A stretch of DNA of 64,000 bases. It comes from Hyphomicrobium sp. Its GTDB lineage: Bacteria > Pseudomonadota > Alphaproteobacteria > Rhizobiales > Hyphomicrobiaceae. This document shows, piece after piece, positions 24,581 to 34,674 of the stretch. How positions within the stretch are numbered: the first letter of the stretch is position 1; the number at the start of each line of letters is the position of its first letter. Below the pieces are notes generated by a model that was given only the letters and a program-made list of their open reading frames with translations, was not told where the DNA came from and did no database searches. The translations under genes were made by a program, and so were the position numbers. Where the stretch lies: NCBI GenBank assembly GCA_025351425.1, contig JANXVY010000058.1:1-64000 (forward strand), read 5' to 3'.

Positions 24581-27287
24581 CTATCTCGCTGCGCCGCCTT
24601 CGCCCACGACGATAAACGGCGCCCACACCGACGGGTGCGCCGCCCAAGGCCGCGTCGCGTCGTCGATAAGCGCAAGCATCGCCCGGCGCAGCGATTCGGA
24701 GCGCCCGATGCCGGCATTCCGGCGCAATTCATCGAATGTTCGGCTGGTCAATGTGGTGGCGGCAAACGAATAAACCGGCCAATGCGAGACGAGCAATGCG
24801 CGTGCTCCCGCATAAAAGAACGCCCTCGCCAGCCCCGACAATGCCTCCGCCTCCGGCGCGTCTCCGGCCGCTGTGTTGCACGCCGACATGACCACCCAGT
24901 CGGCGTCGAGCTTCAGGGCGCCGACTTCCGACGCGGTCAACAGGCCATCGTCGAGTTCGGTTGGCGTGTCCGGAGGCGAAAGCACAAGCGCTGGCTCCGC
25001 GCGAGCTTTCGTCAACCGTGCGGTTTCCCCCGCCAGCAGTCCATGGGTTGCAAAGTGTATGATGCGATATTGATCGAGCGGCGCGGCCTTGAGCGCGGTC
25101 TCCGTCATGTCCTTGCCGATGATGATGCTGCCGGGTCCCGCCCCGACGCTGCGCGCCACGCACGTCAATTCGTGCGCCGTATCGGCCAGCGGACAAAGCT
25201 TTCTCACGGCGGCGATGTCGGCCATCCCATCGCGGAAATAGGCGGACGCAGCCTGTGCTTCGGGCGGGTCGGCCGGGCCCCGATTTGCCTGCAATTCATC
25301 TTGGGCACACGTTTCCGGCACTGTGACCACCGTGCACTTGGGAGTGCCCTCCAGCACGGGGGCGCCGAAGCCGATAAACGGCTTGGGCGCCCGCGACGGG
25401 GTCGCGGAGGTGCGCAACGCACTCAAGCTCGATACCGAAGGCAGCACGGTCAAGGCATGGCTGCGTACAAGCCAGGATATCGACTGCATTGCTCGCATTG
25501 GGGTCTGTGGTGACAAGAACCTGGAACGGCAGGCTGCTTAGCGCGCCCGACGGTACGATCAGCAGGTGCTTGCCGGCGATGAGGGCGTTCAGGCCGCCGA
25601 ACAGGCTTTCATACAACTGATGCGCGGCCTCCAGATCGAACGGCAGCGCTTGTCCCGGCTGCCAAGCCTCGTCCGAATCCAGGTCCAGCCGCTTAAGACA
25701 CCGTTCAGCGCCCGGTCCCCGCCAGGCCGTTTCATCGAGCCCGCAGCGCAGCGCCAGCACCCTCTCCGTCAACGCCGCACGCGAGATTTCGAAGCTGGTC
25801 CAGCGCTCGCCTTGCAGAGTCACGGCCCAGATGAAGGTTTGAGTCTCGCCGGTATGGATCACAATCAATGCTTCGTCCGCACCCAGTAGGCGTTTGGCCT
25901 CGTCCAGTCCCAGCGGCTTGAGCCCGATGAACCCGGCGTAACCTGGAGACTGGCTGGCGATCGCCGCCTCGGCAGCAGTAAGATCGTGTTCAAGCTTGCC
26001 CATCCGGGCGCGCGCCTTGGCAATCGCAGGCTCCGCGCTCCCCGTCACCAGAAGCTGCACCAGGGTCTGGTCGAGGCGTTGCCATTCGCGCTTGAGATCC
26101 TGGCTCGCGCGGATCAAGCTTGCCACATCGCCGCTGCGTGCTGCAAGCCGGTCTCCGAGCTGATTGAGCGCGCCCGCAGTCGCATTCTGCGAAGCCCATT
26201 GCGCCGCCAGAAACGCTTCCCTGGCAAGCGCTGCCGGGTCGGCGCCTGTGCCGTTCGCGCTGCCCCAGGCAGCCGTTATGAGCGGATCGAAGCCGAACCG
26301 CTTCGCCTGGTCTGTCCGTCCCCGTCCCGGTCCCGCACCGAGGGTCAGCTCCTTTTGACGGATGGCCGACGCACGACGCGCATAAGAGAGGCTTTCGCCA
26401 TCGCGGCCAACACGATGGGTGATTTCGGCAAGGTTGACGAGCGGCGCAACCGCGAACATTCCGTCTTGCTCGATCTGTCCATTCAAATCGAGCACCTTCA
26501 GAAAGTCGGCCTCGGCAGCAGCCAGGTTGCCCTGCTTTTTCTTGCACTCTCCCGCCTGCGGCAGCGCCATGCCCCGCTCCAGCGGCGCAGGGTCGGTCTG
26601 CACCGCGTGGGCTGCCTGGATTAGAGCTAAGATCGGCTCCGCCAGGTCGCATCGATTGTTCATGCCGTAGAAGCTCGCCAGCGCGATCCTCAAGCCGACA
26701 ATGTTCTTGTCGAACTCCGGCAGCGATTTTTCGAAATGAGCGATGACCGCGAGGTAATGGTCCTCGAGCTCCTTGAAGTTTGCAGCATCTTGCATGTCGA
26801 GTTCGGCAATCCGCGCCGATTTAGCCAGCACGTCCTGCTCGCCAGGATTGGCCGACTTGAAGAGGGTCTGCGACCGGACGGCCAGCGCCCGAGCTTCGTC
26901 CACCCGCCCTTGCATGCCGTGTATGCCGCCGAGCAGACCGAGTGCTGTCGCCAGCCTCATGGGGTTGAGCGGCGCTTCGGCCTCGATCATCGCGAGCGCG
27001 CGCTGGGCCAGTTTATCGGCCTCCGCCACATCCCCCTTCATCATGTGAACCATGGCGAGGTCCTGTGTCGCATCGGCCAGGCGCGGATCATTTTGGCGGC
27101 CCTGGAGGATCACCCATTCGCGATACTTTTCCGCTTTCTGCCGCCCGCCTTCGATGTCGCCCTTGGCCAGCAAGTTGAGCGCTTCGACATGAAACTGACC
27201 GGCGTCTTCGGCAGCGAAAGCCGGCATCGCGGCGAACATCAAAATTGCAGCCAGCACTTGGGCCAGTCGCGGCACGATGGAGCTCAT
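24581..27287 (-). pseudogene. exported TPR-CHAT protein, single frameshift
   Basis: The gene starts at ATG 27287 (GGAGG 8 nt upstream) with a signal peptide ending PAFA. TPR-type helical repeats fill about residues 25-300, a coiled region follows, and the CHAT peptidase-like domain is C-terminal. The frame breaks inside the CHAT domain: one frame runs from 27287 to about 25503 and the other from there to 24581. Deleting one base of the GGGG run at 25500-25503 joins them smoothly (VLVTTDP then MRAMQSISWLVRSHALTVLPS). The second part keeps the catalytic His (FATHGL) and Cys (MSACNTAAGD). It is either a recent pseudogene, a programmed or phase-variable shift, or a sequencing error. Confidence 0.85.
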
Positions 27288-27485
27288 TGGAAATGCCTCC
27301 GGTCGCAAGAAATCAATTGGCTTCAATCATCCCCAGCCAGTCGAGCCGGCCAATGATGCGGCACGGCGGACCGCACGGTAAAACACCGCGATCCTTAACT
27401 TTAGGGGCACTTAGGCAGTCGTGTCAGCTGGCATGTTGGTGCGCCCGGCGCGGGAAGTTTGTTGCAAGCGATGCGGCCGCGGGCG

Positions 27486-28790
27486 TTATCCGCGCCCGAT
27501 GCTGCTGTAGTCGAAACCGTGCGCACGCGCCGATGCGGGATCGAGCACATTACGCAGATCGACGATTCGGTGGCCTGTCATGACGGCCCTGGCAGCTTCT
27601 AGATTGAGTGCGCGGAACTCATTCCATTCGGTCAGAATGACGAGGACATCCGCGCCATTGGCGGTATCGAGGGCGTCTTCGCACCAGACGGTGCCCGGCA
27701 GCAGAAGCGCGCCATGCTTGAGGCCTTGCGGGTCATACGCCCGCACGGTCGCACCGCGCTCCTGCAGCATCGGGATGATGATGAGGCTTGGCGCGTCGCG
27801 CATGTCGTCGGTATTGGGCTTGAACGTCACGCCGAGGATGGCGATGGTCTTGCCGCGCACGGATCCGCCGAGCGCATGTTCGATACGGCTCGCCATGGCG
27901 ATCTTGCGTTCCGTGTTGACCCGTTCCACCTGCTCGACGATCGATTGCGACGCCTTGTGCTCGCGCCCGGTACGGATCAGGGCCGAAACGTCCTTTGGAA
28001 AGCACGAACCGCCGTAACCGGGGCCAGGATGCAGGAATTTGTCGCCGATCCGCCGATCCTTGCCGATGGCGGTCGCGACTTCCTGCACATCTGCACCGAC
28101 CGCTTCGCACAGGTCGGCAATCTCGTTGATGAACGACACCTTCAAGGCAAGGAACGCATTGGCCGCGTATTTGGCAAGCTCGGCGCTTTCGCGCGTTACA
28201 AACAGCAGCGGCGCTTTGCGCAGGGCGAGCGGCTTGTACAGCCGCTCCATGACGGCCCGCGCCCGCGCATCGTCGGTTCCGACCAGGATGCGATCGGGAT
28301 GCGTGAAGTCGGAAATCGCCGATCCTTCACGCAGGAATTCGGGGTTGGAGCACACGGCGTAGTCGGCGGCGGGCGCGAGTTCTTTGAGCCGGGTTTCAAT
28401 CTGGCGGCTGGTGCCGACGGGGACCGTGGACTTGGTGGTAATGACGGTGAAGCCCGATAGGTGCGGCGCCAACTCTTCGACGGCTGAAAACACGTAGGAA
28501 AGGTCCGCATGGCCATCGCCCCGGCGCATCGGCGTCCCGACCGCAAGGAACACCACATCGGCGTTCTGCACCGCCGGCCCGAGATCACTGGTAAACACGA
28601 TTCTGCGGGCTTTGATGTTGCGCTCCAAAAGATCGTCCAGGCCCGGCTCGTAGATCGGCGATTGACCAGCCTTGAGCTCTGCGACGCGGGTTTCGTCCTT
28701 GTCGACGCAGGTCACCGTCCAGCCGAATTCGGAAAAGCAGGCGGCCGAAACCAGTCCCACGTAGCCCGCGCCGATCATGCAGATTTTCAT
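27486..28790 (-). CDS. ugd: UDP-glucose 6-dehydrogenase
   Basis: 434 aa. N-terminal NAD site GAGYVGLVSA (about 7-16), STVPVGT, the central dimerisation helix, catalytic Cys in GYGGSCFPKD (about 260) and a C-terminal UDP-binding domain (GVTFKPNTDDMRDAPS). It oxidises UDP-glucose to UDP-glucuronate for polysaccharide or lipid glycosylation. It is divergent from the GtrB-like glycosyltransferase operon, which could use such a sugar (inference). Confidence 0.95.
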   Translation of the reverse strand: MKICMIGAGYVGLVSAACFSEFGWTVTCVDKDETRVAELKAGQSPIYEPGLDDLLERNIKARRIVFTSDLGPAVQNADVVFLAVGTPMRRGDGHADLSYVFSAVEELAPHLSGFTVITTKSTVPVGTSRQIETRLKELAPAADYAVCSNPEFLREGSAISDFTHPDRILVGTDDARARAVMERLYKPLALRKAPLLFVTRESAELAKYAANAFLALKVSFINEIADLCEAVGADVQEVATAIGKDRRIGDKFLHPGPGYGGSCFPKDVSALIRTGREHKASQSIVEQVERVNTERKIAMASRIEHALGGSVRGKTIAILGVTFKPNTDDMRDAPSLIIIPMLQERGATVRAYDPQGLKHGALLLPGTVWCEDALDTANGADVLVILTEWNEFRALNLEAARAVMTGHRIVDLRNVLDPASARAHGFDYSSIGRG

Positions 28791-28966
28791 GTCATCCCTC
28801 GCCGAGTTGTTCCGGCGTTACAGTCAGCTGCGGGTCGAGCGCAAGCCTAAAGGCGGCCTTGCGACACTGAATGCCGCATTCGAACAGCCGGCGGGGATGG
28901 ACTTTCGCGAGCCGCGATGGCCTAAAGGCCCAAATCAACGCGCTAAACGGCGTCCGGACGGTATCG

Positions 28967-30028
28967 ATGAGTGTGCAGGTGACGATGAGCGCTGGTGAGG
29001 TCCCGCAGGCGGGCAGCCAACAGGTCCGCGCGCCTGAGGCCACGGATAGGTCGCAAGGTCCGTTGACGCTGACTGTGGTCATTCCCGTCTACAACGAAGA
29101 ACGCGGTCTGCAGGCCCTGCTCGCCAGCCTGATCCCAGTGCTGAACGCAACCGGTGCCGATTTCGACGTGGTCTTTGTCGACGACGGTTCGACTGATGGC
29201 ACGCTTGCCGGTTTGCGGGCTGCCAATGCAGCCGAGCCCCGCGTAAAGGCCATCGCTCTGAGCCGGAATTTCGGCAAGGAGATTGCAGTCACCGCGGGCT
29301 TGCGCGCCGCGACCGGCGACGTCACCATCCTGATGGATAGCGATCTCCAGCACCCGCCCGAACTGATCCCCGATCTTATCGCAGGCTGGCGTCAGGGCTA
29401 CGACATCGTCTACGGAGCCCGCCGTGACCGGGACGCCGACGGGCCGCTCCGGCGCACGTCCTCGCTGATGTATTATCGGTTGTTTCGCGCCCTCTCGGGC
29501 ACGCGGCTGCACGAGAACGGCGGCGATTTCCGCCTGTTCAGCCGCCGCGCCCTCAACGCCTTCAACCGGCTGGGCGAACGCGCCCGCTTCAACAAGGGCC
29601 TCTACGCCTGGATCGGCTTCACGGTAAAGGCCGTTCCCTTCGACGTCCCCGAGCGCGCCGGCGGTGGCGGCTCGAAGTGGAATTTGCGGCGCTTGGCGCG
29701 CTTCGCCATCGACGGTCTCGCCTCATTCTCGACGTTGCCGCTGCGCGTCTGGTCGCTGCTGGGGCTTGCGGTTTCGCTGTTCGCTTTCGGCTATATCGTG
29801 ATCTTTCTCGCCAAAACGCTGTTCTTTGGCGTCGATCAGAAGGGCTTCCCGACCCTGATCGTGTCGATCATGTTCTTCTCCGGAATCCAGCTGATCTCGC
29901 TCGGCGTGATGGGTGAATACCTGGGCCGCATCTACGACGAGGTTAAGCGCCGGCCGCTCTACCTGATCGGCGACGAGATCGGCTTCAAGCCCGGCGAAAA
30001 CGCCCACGGTTCGAGCCATGAGCCGTAA
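28967..30028 (+). CDS. polyprenyl-phosphate glycosyltransferase, GtrB/ArnC type (GT2)
   Basis: About 353 aa. The start is uncertain: ATGs at 28871, 28967 and 28985 are in frame, none with a strong ribosome site. GT-A domain with VVIPVYNEE, DVVFVDDGSTDGT and the catalytic MDSDLQHPPE; then GDFRLFSRRAL and two C-terminal TM helices (about 265-285, 300-325). Such enzymes load a sugar from a nucleotide donor onto undecaprenyl phosphate at the inner face. It overlaps the ChbG gene by 11 nt and heads a three-gene operon ending in GtrA. Confidence 0.9.
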   Translation: MSVQVTMSAGEVPQAGSQQVRAPEATDRSQGPLTLTVVIPVYNEERGLQALLASLIPVLNATGADFDVVFVDDGSTDGTLAGLRAANAAEPRVKAIALSRNFGKEIAVTAGLRAATGDVTILMDSDLQHPPELIPDLIAGWRQGYDIVYGARRDRDADGPLRRTSSLMYYRLFRALSGTRLHENGGDFRLFSRRALNAFNRLGERARFNKGLYAWIGFTVKAVPFDVPERAGGGGSKWNLRRLARFAIDGLASFSTLPLRVWSLLGLAVSLFAFGYIVIFLAKTLFFGVDQKGFPTLIVSIMFFSGIQLISLGVMGEYLGRIYDEVKRRPLYLIGDEIGFKPGENAHGSSHEP

Positions 30029-30932
30029 CTCGAAAGCGGCGGTCGTGAACGGCTCCGCGTCGACGGCGGGCGTGCTGCTGTGCGCCGATGATTTCGCCAT
30101 GACCAATGGCGTGTCCCGCGCTATCGTGGAACTTGCGGAGTTGGGCCGGATTTCGGCGACCAGCGCGATGACGACGTCGGCCCATTGGCCAGCGCACGCA
30201 ACCTGGCTCGCCCGCATCCGCGGCCGTGTTTCTGCCGGGCTCCATCTCAACCTGACGCTTGGCAGCCCACTCGGCACCATGCCGGCGTTCGCGCCCGGCC
30301 GCCGGTTCCCAAGCCTGGGCAAGGTCACCTTTCTCACGGTGTCGGGCCGCATCGACAGAAAGGAGCTTGCCGCCGAGATTACGCGCCAGCTGGCAAGCTT
30401 CGAGGCCGAGCTTGGCTTTCCGCCCGATCATATCGACGGCCACCAGCACGTCCACGCCCTGCCTATAATCCGCATGGTGCTATTGGAGGTCTTGGGGCGG
30501 CGCTATCCGCTGAAGTCAACCCGTCCCCTTTTGCGCGACCCCACCGACCGTTTGGATCGCATCCTGATCCGCGGTGCAGGCCGATCCAAGGCTTTGACGC
30601 TGGGCGGCCTCACACTCGGTTTCGGCGCCAAGGCCCGCGCGGCAGGGTTCGAGACAAACCGCGGATTTGGCGGTGTCACGAATTTCGCGGAAAGCCGCGC
30701 GCCATCCGATTTTGCCGCGGCTAGCCGGGCGATCGGCCCCCGCCATATGGTGATGTGTCACCCGGGCTTCGTAGACGACGAGCTGAAGAAGCTCGATCCC
30801 ATCACCGGGCGCCGCCAGCAGGAATTCGATTATCTCGCGGGCAGCGGCTTCCCGCTCCCGCTTTGGCATCCGCGACGCAGTGTGGCGGGCGATCCCGTTG
30901 CCTGGAACTTGGCCTGGACGGGTTCGCCATGA
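30018..30932 (+). CDS. ChbG/HpnK family carbohydrate deacetylase
   Basis: 304 aa, YdjC fold. Metal and catalytic positions: ADDFAMTNGV (about 18), GLHLNLTLG (about 74) and DGHQHVHALP (about 140); CHPGF near 250. Members deacetylate N-acetylated sugars on chitobiose, hopanoids or lipid-linked glycans. Lying between a GtrB-like transferase and a GtrA flippase, it probably acts on a lipid-linked amino sugar. It overlaps both neighbours (11 nt and ATGA). Confidence 0.88.
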   Translation: MSRNSKAAVVNGSASTAGVLLCADDFAMTNGVSRAIVELAELGRISATSAMTTSAHWPAHATWLARIRGRVSAGLHLNLTLGSPLGTMPAFAPGRRFPSLGKVTFLTVSGRIDRKELAAEITRQLASFEAELGFPPDHIDGHQHVHALPIIRMVLLEVLGRRYPLKSTRPLLRDPTDRLDRILIRGAGRSKALTLGGLTLGFGAKARAAGFETNRGFGGVTNFAESRAPSDFAAASRAIGPRHMVMCHPGFVDDELKKLDPITGRRQQEFDYLAGSGFPLPLWHPRRSVAGDPVAWNLAWTGSP

Positions 30933-31372
30933 ACAGCCCTGTGCCATCCGCAGATCCTCGAAGCCTCGTCCACCACGGAGCGGGCTTCGTAGTGTCTGGC
31001 CTGATTGCGCTGGCGGTCGACACGGGAGTGTTGGCGGGACTTACGCGCCTGTTCGCGCTCTCGCCGCTCATTGCCCGCTTGATAGCAATTTCCTGCGCCA
31101 TGGTCGCCGGCTGGCTCTGCCATCGCCGGTGGACTTTCGCGGTTGAAACCCGGCCCACGCTGGCCGAATTCGGCCGTTATGCTGCAGTCGCTTGGAGCGT
31201 GGCCGCGCTCAACTACGCGATCTATGCCGCCATTCTGCTGGCCGCACCCGCTATTGCGCCCGAACTCGCAGTCGTCTTCTCGTCGGTGATCGCCATGGTC
31301 GCGAGCTATGTCGGCATGCGCTTCGGGGTGTTCGTGAACGCCTCAAAGCCCGAACACGGCGGGGAGCACTGA
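30929..31372 (+). CDS. GtrA family membrane protein
   Basis: 147 aa from the ATG overlapping the ChbG stop (ATGA). Four TM helices with GtrA landmarks: FVVSGLIALAVDTGVLAGL, GWLCHRRWTF and MRFGVFV at the end. GtrA proteins are thought to flip undecaprenyl-phosphate sugars across the inner membrane. Its 3' end overlaps the convergent dgkA gene by 30 nt. Confidence 0.88.
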   Translation: MNSPVPSADPRSLVHHGAGFVVSGLIALAVDTGVLAGLTRLFALSPLIARLIAISCAMVAGWLCHRRWTFAVETRPTLAEFGRYAAVAWSVAALNYAIYAAILLAAPAIAPELAVVFSSVIAMVASYVGMRFGVFVNASKPEHGGEH

Positions 31373-31723
31373 GGGCAGCGTTGCGGCGAGCATTGACGCC
31401 CCCACGATCAGCGCCATTAGGCTTGCGATCAGCACCGCGCCCGCGGCGGCATCCTTCGCGACTTTGATTTCCGGGTGAATGTCGGGATGCAGGTGGTCGA
31501 TGAGGGCTTCGAAGGCCGAGTTGAATAACTCCAATGCCAGCACCAGGCCAATCGAGAGCGCGATGAGGCCTGCCCAAAACCAGCCCGGCCTTAATGCGGC
31601 GACAGTCATCAGCGTGCCGAGCGCAACGACACACTGCGTGCGAAAGCTCCGCTCCCGCCGGAACACGCTTCTTATGCCATGCCAAGCATACCCGAGCCGC
31701 CGGTAAAAGGGTCCGTTTTTCAT
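31343..31723 (-). CDS. dgkA: diacylglycerol kinase, DgkA type
   Basis: 126 aa, three TM helices. Conserved region EALIDHLHPDIHPEIKVAKDAAAGAV (about 65-90) holds the catalytic Glu, Lys and Asp; an NSAFEA segment precedes it. It phosphorylates diacylglycerol or undecaprenol. Its start overlaps the PAP2 gene stop (ATGA), so a lipid kinase and a lipid phosphatase are coupled. Gram-positive-like or undecaprenol-specific members look similar, so the lipid is not certain. Confidence 0.88.
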   Translation of the reverse strand: MKNGPFYRRLGYAWHGIRSVFRRERSFRTQCVVALGTLMTVAALRPGWFWAGLIALSIGLVLALELFNSAFEALIDHLHPDIHPEIKVAKDAAAGAVLIASLMALIVGASMLAATLPSVLPAVFGL

Positions 31724-32643
31724 GGCATCCTCGCCGGGTTCGAATAGCGTGCAGCCTCCGTGACGAGGTCATGGGACATGTGCCAGGCACCAGCCCCTGC
31801 AAGGGCAACAATCAGCACACCGCCAAACAGCCCGAGGGGCATCGGCCGTGGTCTCGCCCGCAAATAAATGATCGCGAGCAGCGCCGCCCAAGCAACGCCG
31901 AACGCCAGCCCTGCCAGCACGTCCGACATCCAGTGCGCGCCGAGGTACACCCGCGAAAAAGAGATCAGTGCGATCAGGCTGAGCGCGACGAAAGTGATGG
32001 GTCGCCGCCATCGGACAGGCGCTCCATACGCCAGTAGAAAGGCGAGAAACCCATACAGCACCACGCTCATCGTGGCGTGGCCGCTCGGGAAGGAATAGTG
32101 CGCAACGCCGTCGTAGATCGAGACCGGCCGCGGGCGGTGGATGACGGCCTTGACACCTGCGACGAAAGCTCCAGCGCCCGCCGTGGCAACCAGCACGAAA
32201 ACCGCCGCCCGCCATCGGCGCAACAGACCCAAGACTGCCAACGCTGCAAGCATCACCGGGACGACAACCTTGGCGTCGCCAAGTTCCGTGATGCCGATCA
32301 GCACCGTGTCGAACGGCGCTTGCCGCAATTGCTGCATTAACAAGTAGACCGCCTTGTCGGCGCCGACGATGGGCTCGCCCATCACGACGTCTTCGAGCAG
32401 ATCGAAAAATGCCCAAAGCCCCGCGATCAGCCCCACGGCCAGGGCGGCAATGAGCGGCGCCTCGGTCGCAGCCCCCGCCCAAGACGCCGGTACAGTGCGC
32501 CCAAACCACATGTCGGTCCGCTCAAGCTGGCGGTGGAGGACTTTGACCCCGCGCGAAAATGCCGGCCCGGCGAAGGTGGGCACCACGAAGCTGACGACCC
32601 AAACCCCAATTAGAAGTCCCGCAATCATCAAGGCAAGCAGCAT
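31720..32643 (-). CDS. PAP2 family membrane phosphatase
   Basis: 307 aa with several TM helices. The three acid-phosphatase motifs are present: KAVIHRPRP (about 170), SFPSGHATMS (about 190) and SRVYLGAHWMSDVLAG (about 245). Likely substrates are phosphatidic acid or undecaprenyl diphosphate on the periplasmic side. A long N-terminal extension (1-100) precedes the core. It is upstream of and coupled to dgkA. Confidence 0.9.
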   Translation of the reverse strand: MLLALMIAGLLIGVWVVSFVVPTFAGPAFSRGVKVLHRQLERTDMWFGRTVPASWAGAATEAPLIAALAVGLIAGLWAFFDLLEDVVMGEPIVGADKAVYLLMQQLRQAPFDTVLIGITELGDAKVVVPVMLAALAVLGLLRRWRAAVFVLVATAGAGAFVAGVKAVIHRPRPVSIYDGVAHYSFPSGHATMSVVLYGFLAFLLAYGAPVRWRRPITFVALSLIALISFSRVYLGAHWMSDVLAGLAFGVAWAALLAIIYLRARPRPMPLGLFGGVLIVALAGAGAWHMSHDLVTEAARYSNPARMP

Positions 32644-32685
32644 GGAGGTTCCATCGAAGGAGGGGTGCGCAGGCGAGGTGCCCGG

Positions 32686-33402
32686 TTACAGCCGCGGCAG
32701 CCTCCCAAATCCCGGCAGGGTCAGCACGCTACGGATTAGGGCTGCAACATACGTGTAGGCGGCGGCGCGCAGCAACTGCCGTGCGGCCGCCAGGTCGCGC
32801 TGCTGGAGGAACCGGCCTTCTTCCAGAAGCGGCAGCGCGCGGTTGAAGCTCGCGTCGAATTCCACCGGCAGCGTCGACACCTGCATGAAAAACGAGACCA
32901 GCGCCATACCGCCGAACCCGAGCACGTTCAGCACCAGTGCCGCCGCGCTCTTGTTGAGGATCAGCAGAATCGGCGCCGACCACACGAACGCCTGCGCGAT
33001 CATGCCCAATACATGGGCCTGCCGGGCGACGGCCTGCCTCCGCTCATAGATCGGCAGCGCCACCGCATGCTGCATGGCATGACCGACTTCGTGCGCTGCG
33101 ATTGCGACCGCCGATACGGACCGGCCCGAGTAGAAGCGCTGCTGCAGCCGCACGGCCTTTGCCTCCGGATCGTAATGGTCGCCCTGCTCCGTAACCTCGA
33201 CCTTGACGTGCTGAAGCTTCATTCCGTCGAGCGCGTGGCGGGCAAAATCGGCGCCCGTTCCTCCAAGATCAGGGCGGTCGCCAGCGTGCCGTTCGATCGT
33301 GCTGTGCACCCAGAATTGCGGCAGCGCCACCAGCAGAACTGCAACGATCAGTACGGCAACGACGAGCACCATGATCAAGCTCCGCAAACAACCCGCCACC
33401 AT
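32686..33402 (-). CDS. membrane zinc metallopeptidase, YugP-like
   Basis: 238 aa. N-terminal TM helix (about 8-28), zinc motif HEVGHAMQH (about 103-111) of the HExxH type, two hydrophobic segments (about 135-180) and the downstream FMQVSTLPVEFDAS block with the likely third ligand Glu/Asp, the pattern of the YugP family (Zn_peptidase_2). No substrates are established. It stands between the PAP2 and old yellow enzyme genes on the same strand. Confidence 0.85.
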   Translation of the reverse strand: MVAGCLRSLIMVLVVAVLIVAVLLVALPQFWVHSTIERHAGDRPDLGGTGADFARHALDGMKLQHVKVEVTEQGDHYDPEAKAVRLQQRFYSGRSVSAVAIAAHEVGHAMQHAVALPIYERRQAVARQAHVLGMIAQAFVWSAPILLILNKSAAALVLNVLGFGGMALVSFFMQVSTLPVEFDASFNRALPLLEEGRFLQQRDLAAARQLLRAAAYTYVAALIRSVLTLPGFGRLPRL

Positions 33403-33429
33403 GTTATCATGGCTTTGCGTGGGCCAGAA

Positions 33430-34545
33430 TTAACCTGGCCGGGCAAGCACCGCTCCTCGCCAGAGCTTGGCGGTGGCGCGCTCGTACTGCGGCGGATAGG
33501 CGATCTTGGCGCCGATCTTCTCCGCCGCGTGCCAGACCCAACGCGGGTTGTCGATGAGCGCCCGGGCCAAAGCAACCTGGTCCGCCTGGCCCGACGTGAT
33601 GATCTCGTTGGCTTGGGCGGCGTCCGCAATCATGCCGACCGCGCGCGTGACGATCGTGGTCTGCGCCTTCACTGCCGCCGCGAACGGCACTTGGTAGTTG
33701 GGGGAGACCGCAATCCGCGCGCCCGCGACGTTGCCCCCCGAGGTGACGCAGACGTAGCTGCAACCCTCGGCCTGAAGCGCATTGGCAAACGTGGCGGCCT
33801 CGGTGGTGTCGATACCGCCCTCGACCCATTCGAAGCCGGTGATACGCGCCCCGAGCGCCATCCGGGCTGGCATCATGGCGCGAACGGCGCGGGCGACCTC
33901 CAACGGAAACCGCATCCGGTTCTCGAGCGAACCGCCATAGGCGTCGGTCCGTTTATTGGAGTGCGGCGATAGGAACTGATGCAGTAGATAGCCGTGCGCC
34001 GCGTGCAGTTCGATCACGTCAAATCCCAGCCGCGCCGCCCGCACGGCCGCCTTGCTGAACGCGTTCTTTACGCGCTCGAGTCCGGCCGAATCCAGCGCCT
34101 CGGGCGTCGAATACTTATCCGCAAACGGCAGCGCCGAAGCCGATGCCGTCAGCCACGGGTCTTCACCCACCTGGAGCGGGCCGCCGCCCTCCCATGGCCG
34201 CTGCGTCGACGCCTTGCGGCCCGCGTGCGCAAGCTGAATGCCCCAGGCCGTATCCGGCGTCGCGACGCGGCGCGCGGCGTCCAGCACCCGGGCGAGCGAG
34301 GCCTCGTTGGCGTCGCTGTAGAGCCCAAGGCACTCATGCGTGATGCGTCCGATCCGCTCGACGCCGGTCGCCTCTAGGACAATGAGCCCGGCCCGCGAGA
34401 GCGCCAGCGTCATCAGGTGCTGGATATGCCAGTCTGAAGCGCACCCGTCGTTGGCTGAATATTGACACATGGGAGCCACGGCCACGCGATTGGGGACGGT
34501 TATCGGGCCGATGGCGAGTGGTGAAAACAGGTGGGGGGCGGTCAT
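33430..34545 (-). CDS. NADH:flavin oxidoreductase, YqjM-like old yellow enzyme
   Basis: 371 aa from ATG 34545 (AGGAG upstream). FMN TIM barrel with SPLAIGPITVPNRVAVAPMCQYSA, where the Cys is the redox-tuning residue of YqjM-type enzymes; catalytic pair in ELHAAHGYLLHQFLSP (His, Tyr about 170); then SRI-like phosphate-binding ends (GQADQVALARALIDNP). It reduces activated C=C bonds with NAD(P)H. The true substrate is unknown. Confidence 0.92.
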   Translation of the reverse strand: MTAPHLFSPLAIGPITVPNRVAVAPMCQYSANDGCASDWHIQHLMTLALSRAGLIVLEATGVERIGRITHECLGLYSDANEASLARVLDAARRVATPDTAWGIQLAHAGRKASTQRPWEGGGPLQVGEDPWLTASASALPFADKYSTPEALDSAGLERVKNAFSKAAVRAARLGFDVIELHAAHGYLLHQFLSPHSNKRTDAYGGSLENRMRFPLEVARAVRAMMPARMALGARITGFEWVEGGIDTTEAATFANALQAEGCSYVCVTSGGNVAGARIAVSPNYQVPFAAAVKAQTTIVTRAVGMIADAAQANEIITSGQADQVALARALIDNPRWVWHAAEKIGAKIAYPPQYERATAKLWRGAVLARPG

Positions 34546-34674
34546 GGCACTCCTGCGTGAATACATTGATCAAGCGGTTATCAGCTCTTGATGCCGTCAG
34601 GCCAGTTTGACAAGGGTGAATCGCGGAAGAAAAACTATATGCTTCCGTTTCGTTGCAAACGGTGGGGGGAGTGC

